Shown here: positions 14,685 through 17,403 of the stretch, in pieces | How positions within the stretch are numbered: the stretch's first letter is position 1 | Layout of the letters: every line of letters begins with the position of its first letter | Assembly: GCA_041447245.1 (NCBI GenBank) | Contig: JBGMEA010000011.1 | Location: forward strand, 1 to 17,403 | DNA from: JBGMEA01 sp041447245 | GTDB taxonomy: Bacteria; Bacillota; Clostridia; Eubacteriales; Anaerofustaceae | Direction: 5' to 3' | Length of the DNA stretch: 17,403 nucleotides | Notes under the pieces: model-generated | Seen by the model: the letters and a program-made list of their open reading frames with translations, nothing else | Database searches by the model: none | What the model was told of the DNA's origin: nothing | Program-made: the position numbers and the translations under genes

Positions 14685-14713
14685 ATCATATATCAACTTA
14701 ATTGATATTTCAA
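14685..14713 (-). promoter_or_regulatory. Early lytic promoter with O2 in its spacer
   Basis: Minus strand TTGAAA (plus 14708-14713), 17-nt spacer, TATGAT (plus 14685-14690). The spacer is filled by operator O2, so a bound repressor would block RNA polymerase directly. Confidence 0.75.
14690..14708. promoter_or_regulatory. Repressor operator O2
   Basis: ATATCAA-CTTAA-TTGATAT, perfect 7-bp arms with a 5-bp spacer. Located between -35 and -10 of the early promoter. Confidence 0.75.
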
Positions 14714-14754
14714 GTAAATTTTTATTAAATATCGATTTTATTAATAAAAGATGC

Positions 14755-14783
14755 TTTACAAAGCATTCAAAAATCGCTATACT
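14755..14783 (+). promoter_or_regulatory. Repressor promoter
   Basis: TTTACA, 17-nt spacer, TATACT, ending 18 nt before the repressor ATG. Transcription would begin close to the Shine-Dalgarno, giving a very short leader. A small palindrome, ATGCTTT-AC-AAAGCAT (14751-14766), overlaps the -35. Confidence 0.75.
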
Positions 14784-14784
14784 C

Positions 14785-14803
14785 ATATCAAGGAGATTGA
14801 TAT
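14785..14803. promoter_or_regulatory. Repressor operator O3 overlapping ribosome site and start codon
   Basis: ATATCAA-GGAGA-TTGATAT: perfect 7-bp arms. The right arm ends in the first two bases of the repressor ATG and the spacer is the AAGGAG ribosome site. Position suggests negative autoregulation. Confidence 0.72.
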
Positions 14804-15416
14804 GAAAAACCGGATCAAAGAACTTCGCACCGTACTTGGCATCAAGCAGACGGAACTCGCGAAGAAACTCAATGTCAGCCAGGCGGCTTTATCTGGATAT
14901 GAGACGGGAAAATATGAACCGGACTATGAAACGCTGCGAAGACTTTCCTCTTTGCTGGGGACCACCATTGACTATCTGCTCGGCGGCAGCGCCCCCCAAA
15001 TCGTCCCTTTGGAGCACACCCACGCAGCGCGCATCAAAGTATATGCCAAAATTCCGGCAGGCATTCCGATTGAAGCATTGGATGAAGTCGTCGATTTCGA
15101 AGATATCAGTGCGGATATGACAAGAGGCGGAAAGGACTACATCGGCTTTCGCGTTTCGGGCAACAGCATGTACCCGAAATATCTGGAGGAAGACACCGTC
15201 ATTGTGCGGCGCCAGCCGGAGTGTGAGAGCGGGCAGGATTGCGTGGTTTACATCAACGGATACGATGCGACGCTGAAGAAAGTCATCAAGCAGGAAAACG
15301 GCATTTGGCTCCAGCCGCTCAACCCGAGCTACGAGCCGAAATTTTATCCTTATGACGGCGAGGAGTCCGTCACGATTCTCGGGGTGGTCGTGGAAGTCAG
15401 ACGGCGGATACTCTGA
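14802..15416 (+). CDS. Prophage CI-type repressor, XRE HTH plus S24/LexA-like peptidase (204 aa)
   Basis: ATG 14802 is 7 nt after AAGGAG; the longer frame from 14751 would begin inside the promoter. Residues 2-58 are an XRE helix-turn-helix (LGIKQTELAKKLNVSQAAL, SGYETGKYEPDYETL). After a linker, residues ~78-204 form an S24 peptidase domain: Ala86-Gly87 (KIPAGIPI) is the likely self-cleavage bond, Ser122 in SGNSMYP the nucleophile and Lys159 in DATLKKV the general base. All three are present, so SOS/RecA-stimulated self-cleavage and prophage induction look possible. Divergent from the early operon with three shared operators. Its own terminator is at 15475-15501. Confidence 0.92.
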   Translation: MKNRIKELRTVLGIKQTELAKKLNVSQAALSGYETGKYEPDYETLRRLSSLLGTTIDYLLGGSAPQIVPLEHTHAARIKVYAKIPAGIPIEALDEVVDFEDISADMTRGGKDYIGFRVSGNSMYPKYLEEDTVIVRRQPECESGQDCVVYINGYDATLKKVIKQENGIWLQPLNPSYEPKFYPYDGEESVTILGVVVEVRRRIL

Positions 15417-15474
15417 ACCGGGGAAGCGTCAGTCAGACAAGAACAAACTATCTGTTGCTTTTTATGAACCTTGG

Positions 15475-15501
15475 GAGGACACTTCGCTGTCCTCTTTTTT
15501 T
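15475..15501 (+). terminator. Terminator of the repressor gene
   Basis: GAGGACA-CTTCGC-TGTCCTC followed by seven T, 58 nt after the repressor stop. Confidence 0.88.
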
Positions 15502-15546
15502 GTGCAGTCAAACGAAAAATCCGAAGTCGCAAAACAAAACAACCCC

Positions 15547-15575
15547 TTGACAACCCGTCCGAAACGATGTATGCT
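15547..15575 (+). promoter_or_regulatory. Promoter of the PadR-MFS operon
   Basis: TTGACA, 17-nt spacer, TATGCT: near-consensus sigma-A promoter, followed by the tandem operator-like sites. Confidence 0.8.
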
Positions 15576-15582
15576 TATGATA

Positions 15583-15613
15583 CTGTGAATTACAGCATCA
15601 TGTGAATTACATG
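15583..15613 (+). promoter_or_regulatory. Tandem PadR-type operator candidates
   Basis: Two copies of TGTGAATTACA are spaced 17 nt apart, each at the centre of a palindrome: CTGT-GAATT-ACAG (15583-15595) and CATGT-GAATT-ACATG (15599-15613). They lie just after the -10 and before the PadR start, as expected for autoregulation. The ATGT...ACAT form recalls known PadR boxes, though the spacing here is shorter. Confidence 0.6.
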
Positions 15614-15635
15614 TTACTGAGAATTGAGGTTTTGT

Positions 15636-15983
15636 ATGACCAAACATCGCGGACGCCACACCTCGTCCTACATTCTGCTTCTGCTCGCCGAAGATGAATC
15701 TTACGGAGGAGCGCTGATGAACCGCCTGCAAACGGAAATGCCGCATTGCTTTTCCGACAGCGCGGACATCTACCGCTGCCTCGCGGAACTGGAAAAAGAC
15801 GGTTCTGTCACATCCCGCTGGGAAACACCCGATGCGGGTCAGCCCAGAAAATGGTACTCTGTCACGGAGAAAGGCATGCACTCGCTTGCCGAACATGCGG
15901 AAGACATCCGCATGCGCATGGAAAATTTTGTCTTTTTTTCCGATCATTACGCCAAACTGAACCATAAAGGAGACCTGTCATGA
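15636..15983 (+). CDS. PadR-family transcriptional regulator (115 aa)
   Basis: ATG 15636 (MTKHRGRHTSSYILLLLAED) has TTGAGG upstream. The winged-helix pattern is clear: S-Y-I-L-L-L-L-A-E-D-E-S-Y-G-G-x-L at 11-27, then SADIYRCLAELEKDGSV (recognition helix and turn), then the wing RKWYSVTEKG and a short C-terminal dimerisation helix. In the canonical family the segment reads 'GTLYRALKRLE..G', so Asp-Ile-Tyr here is a mild variant. Its stop overlaps the start of the transporter gene (ATGA), so the two are coupled. It probably represses the operon through the palindromes at 15583-15613 and responds to a compound exported by the transporter. Confidence 0.85.
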   Translation: MTKHRGRHTSSYILLLLAEDESYGGALMNRLQTEMPHCFSDSADIYRCLAELEKDGSVTSRWETPDAGQPRKWYSVTEKGMHSLAEHAEDIRMRMENFVFFSDHYAKLNHKGDLS

Positions 15984-17176
15984 CAATGCAAACGCAAACC
16001 AAACAGCAGCCCATCCGATACGGACGGATCGGCGTACTGTCCCTCGCCCATCTGCTCAACGATTTTTACAGCAACTATCTGCCGCAGCTCATCCCGTTTC
16101 TCATTGCGGCTTACAGCGGCTTCACCGCGACAAAAGCGGCGGTGCTTGTGTCGGCGTTCACCGTATCCTCGTCGCTCATTCAGCCGGTATTCGGCTTTTA
16201 TCTTGACCGCCAGGGCAAACGCTGGCTCGTGCATGTCGGCACGCTTTGGATGGCTGTGATGCTCTCTCTGACGGGCTTTGTGCAGAGTTACGCTTTGCTC
16301 GTGATCATCTCCGCACTGGCGGGACTCGGCACCGCGGCCTTTCATCCGCAGGCATCCACCATGGTTAACGTGCTCAGCGGAGACCGCAAGGCTGTGCTGT
16401 TGTCGGCGTTCGTCGCATTCGGCAACTTCGGCTTCGCGTTCAGTCCGCTCCTTCTCGTTCCGCTTTTTCAGGCGTACGGACTGCACTCCACGCTTGTCAC
16501 AGTCATTCCCGGGGTCATCGTAGCGGTTTTGCTTCTGTTTTTCGCCCCGAAGGATGCGCTGCTCAAGGGCACGCACACTCCCATGAAAAAAGTGGCGGCT
16601 TCTCTCAAATCCGCTTCGAAAGAACTGAGTGCCATCATCGGCGTCATCGCGATCCGTTCCCTTGCCTATACCGCCATGCTGACACTGCTTCCGCTGTATC
16701 TGGCGTCCCAGAACGTGTCCAACGTTGCCGCAAGCCATCTTGTCACCATCATGCTGGCGGCGGGAGCCATCGGAGGTGTCACCGGAGGATTCCTCTCCGA
16801 TCTGTATGGCAGAAAGCTGCTCATCGTCGGTTCGCTGATTTTGGCGACTCCGCTGTTCTTCGGTTTCTTTCTGAGCAGCGGTTGGATTTCCACGGTGTTC
16901 CTCGCGCTCGCAGGCGCGGCGCTGCTCTCCAGTTTTTCCGTCACGGTGGTTGCGGCGCAGGAAGCCATCCCTGACAACAAAGCGCTTGCCGCGGGTCTTA
17001 CCATGGGCTTTGCGGGCGGCATCGGGGGACTTGCCGTCATCTTCATCGGCAGAATCGCGGACATCTGGGGGCTTGCGACCGCTATCGTCGTCATTTTCCT
17101 GCTGCCGATTGTTGCCGGACTGCTCGGCCTGATGATGAAGAACCGCCCTGCGGCCAGCAAACTGCGCGAAGAATAG
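15980..17176 (+). CDS. MFS efflux transporter, fosmidomycin-resistance (Fsr)-like (398 aa)
   Basis: ATG 15980 lies 7 nt after AAGGAG and overlaps the PadR stop. About 12 hydrophobic segments. The first reads LSLAHLLNDFYSNYLPQLIP, with the 'H-x-x-N-D-x-x' start common in Fsr-type proteins. The loop after helix 2 reads DRQGKRW, and helix 4 has GLGTAAFHPQAST followed by a SGDRKAVLLSAFVAFGNFGFAFSP-type segment (given here as motifs), all characteristic of Fsr-like major facilitator proteins. Second-half loop: SDLYGRKLL. Length is normal. Likely a proton-driven drug or metabolite exporter regulated by its PadR partner; substrate not predictable. It and PadR look like chromosomal genes outside the prophage. 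I see no clear terminator after it. Confidence 0.85.
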   Translation: MTMQTQTKQQPIRYGRIGVLSLAHLLNDFYSNYLPQLIPFLIAAYSGFTATKAAVLVSAFTVSSSLIQPVFGFYLDRQGKRWLVHVGTLWMAVMLSLTGFVQSYALLVIISALAGLGTAAFHPQASTMVNVLSGDRKAVLLSAFVAFGNFGFAFSPLLLVPLFQAYGLHSTLVTVIPGVIVAVLLLFFAPKDALLKGTHTPMKKVAASLKSASKELSAIIGVIAIRSLAYTAMLTLLPLYLASQNVSNVAASHLVTIMLAAGAIGGVTGGFLSDLYGRKLLIVGSLILATPLFFGFFLSSGWISTVFLALAGAALLSSFSVTVVAAQEAIPDNKALAAGLTMGFAGGIGGLAVIFIGRIADIWGLATAIVVIFLLPIVAGLLGLMMKNRPAASKLREE

Positions 17177-17318
17177 CTTGTTTATTGCTCCGAAATTCGA
17201 AAACCAAATAAGATCATTTTTCTTTTTGTTCTGCCAATTACCACAATTTCAACACAAAAGAAAAGACTGCCGATCGGTGAACCAGTCAATCAAAAGTGGA
17301 CAGAAAAAAAGACAACCG

Positions 17319-17402
17319 TTATCCAAAGCCCCGTACAGTTCTGAACTGTACGGGGCTTTGATAGTTCAGAGCATAAGAAGGACGCTCGTGATTGAAATAC
17401 TT
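17319..17402 (-). CDS. IS3-family transposase (OrfB), C-terminal 27 residues
   Basis: Minus-strand frame KYFNHERPSYALNYQSPVQF, then RTVRGFG and a TAA stop at 17321-17319. 'YFN-x-ERPSYALNY-x-SP-x-Q(F/Y)' is the conserved end of IS3-family rve integrase-domain transposases. The catalytic DDE residues are outside the window. The last 12 or so codons form one arm-pair of a perfect 18-bp inverted repeat (17324-17360). Confidence 0.8.
   Translation of the reverse strand, partial: KYFNHERPSYALNYQSPVQFRTVRGFG
17324..17360. terminator. Perfect 18-bp inverted repeat across the transposase 3' end
   Basis: Arms CAAAGCCCCGTACAGTTC and GAACTGTACGGGGCTTTG around a single T. On the minus strand it ends 2-3 nt before the stop; the T-run follows about 14 nt later, so it is not a standard terminator. 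In IS elements such hairpins can block readthrough transcription into or out of the element. Confidence 0.6.
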
Positions 17403-17403
17403 C

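Larger units (their letters stand above)
17278..17403 (-). mobile_element. End of an IS3-family insertion sequence, cut by the window
   Basis: Plus-strand 17278 begins TGAACCAGTC, then AATCAAAAGTGGACAG, resembling IS150-group terminal inverted repeats (TG..., ...AAAGTGGACA). The transposase 3' end starts inside it. The other end lies outside the window, so target duplication cannot be checked. Confidence 0.7.

Noticed and set aside
14427..14786. 119-codon minus-strand open frame across the operator region
   Set aside because: Its start lies among the divergent promoters and operators; the 97-codon frame in the other phase has a better ribosome site and protein-like composition.
15417..15635. 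Search for a prophage attachment site between repressor and PadR
   Set aside because: No tRNA gene, integrase or matching repeat elsewhere in the window; the junction cannot be placed from this sequence alone.
15947..16738. 263-codon minus-strand open frame
   Set aside because: Antisense to the MFS transporter; His/Arg/Glu-rich mirror of hydrophobic codons.

Overview
The window looks like chromosomal DNA of a low-to-moderate GC Bacillota (Clostridia-type) bacterium. The clues are strong AAGGAG ribosome-binding sites, TTGACA/TATAAT promoters, a DUF1492-type phage regulator, an XRE/S24 repressor, and a PadR + MFS pair of a common Firmicutes type. Most of it (about 1-15,420) is one end of a prophage or prophage remnant whose lytic genes run leftward on the minus strand. 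Host-type genes follow on the plus strand (15,636-17,176), then the cut-off end of an IS3-family element (17,278-17,403).

Layout, read in the direction of phage transcription (right to left). A plus-strand repressor (14,802-15,416) is divergent from an early operon: a small protein (14,309-14,602), a replication protein with the 'conserved phage C-terminal' domain (13,384-14,262) and a DUF1492-like sigma-region-4-type regulator (12,818-13,312). Between repressor and early operon are three copies of a 7-5-7 operator (ATATCAA-N5-TTGATAT). One lies in the -35/-10 spacer of the early promoter, and one overlaps the repressor's own Shine-Dalgarno and start codon. Next is about 0.94 kb without a credible gene (11,881-12,817), full of short palindromes and dispersed repeats, where terminase, portal and capsid genes would normally lie. 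Then come a small membrane-anchored protein, an AT-rich independently terminated gene for a nucleoside-deoxyribosyltransferase/TIR-like protein (possible defence cargo), and a virion module: a large beta-rich tail protein, two fibre-type proteins, two paralogous Ala/Tyr-rich proteins and a 1216-residue protein.

The most interesting part is 1-5,982. The 1216-residue protein looks like a polymorphic-toxin carrier: coiled-coil virion-like N-terminus, hydrophobic middle, linker (pretoxin) and an AT-rich C-terminal domain resembling TNT-type NAD glycohydrolase toxins. A small immunity-like gene and a terminator follow. Downstream, without start signals, are an orphan C-terminal domain with a zinc-peptidase HEMGH motif, a 56-codon immunity candidate overlapping it by ATGA, and a second copy of the same terminator. 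Then comes a second, diverged, 5'-truncated carrier that runs off the left edge. Its final ~340 bp within the window are almost identical to the pretoxin of the intact gene. Conserved pretoxin on one side and conserved terminator on the other bracket variable toxin-immunity pairs. This is the layout expected of a toxin-cassette reservoir that can be exchanged by homologous recombination, here apparently carried on a phage virion protein.

All functional names come from reading motifs by eye; no database search was possible. The integrase, attachment sites and head genes are not in this window.
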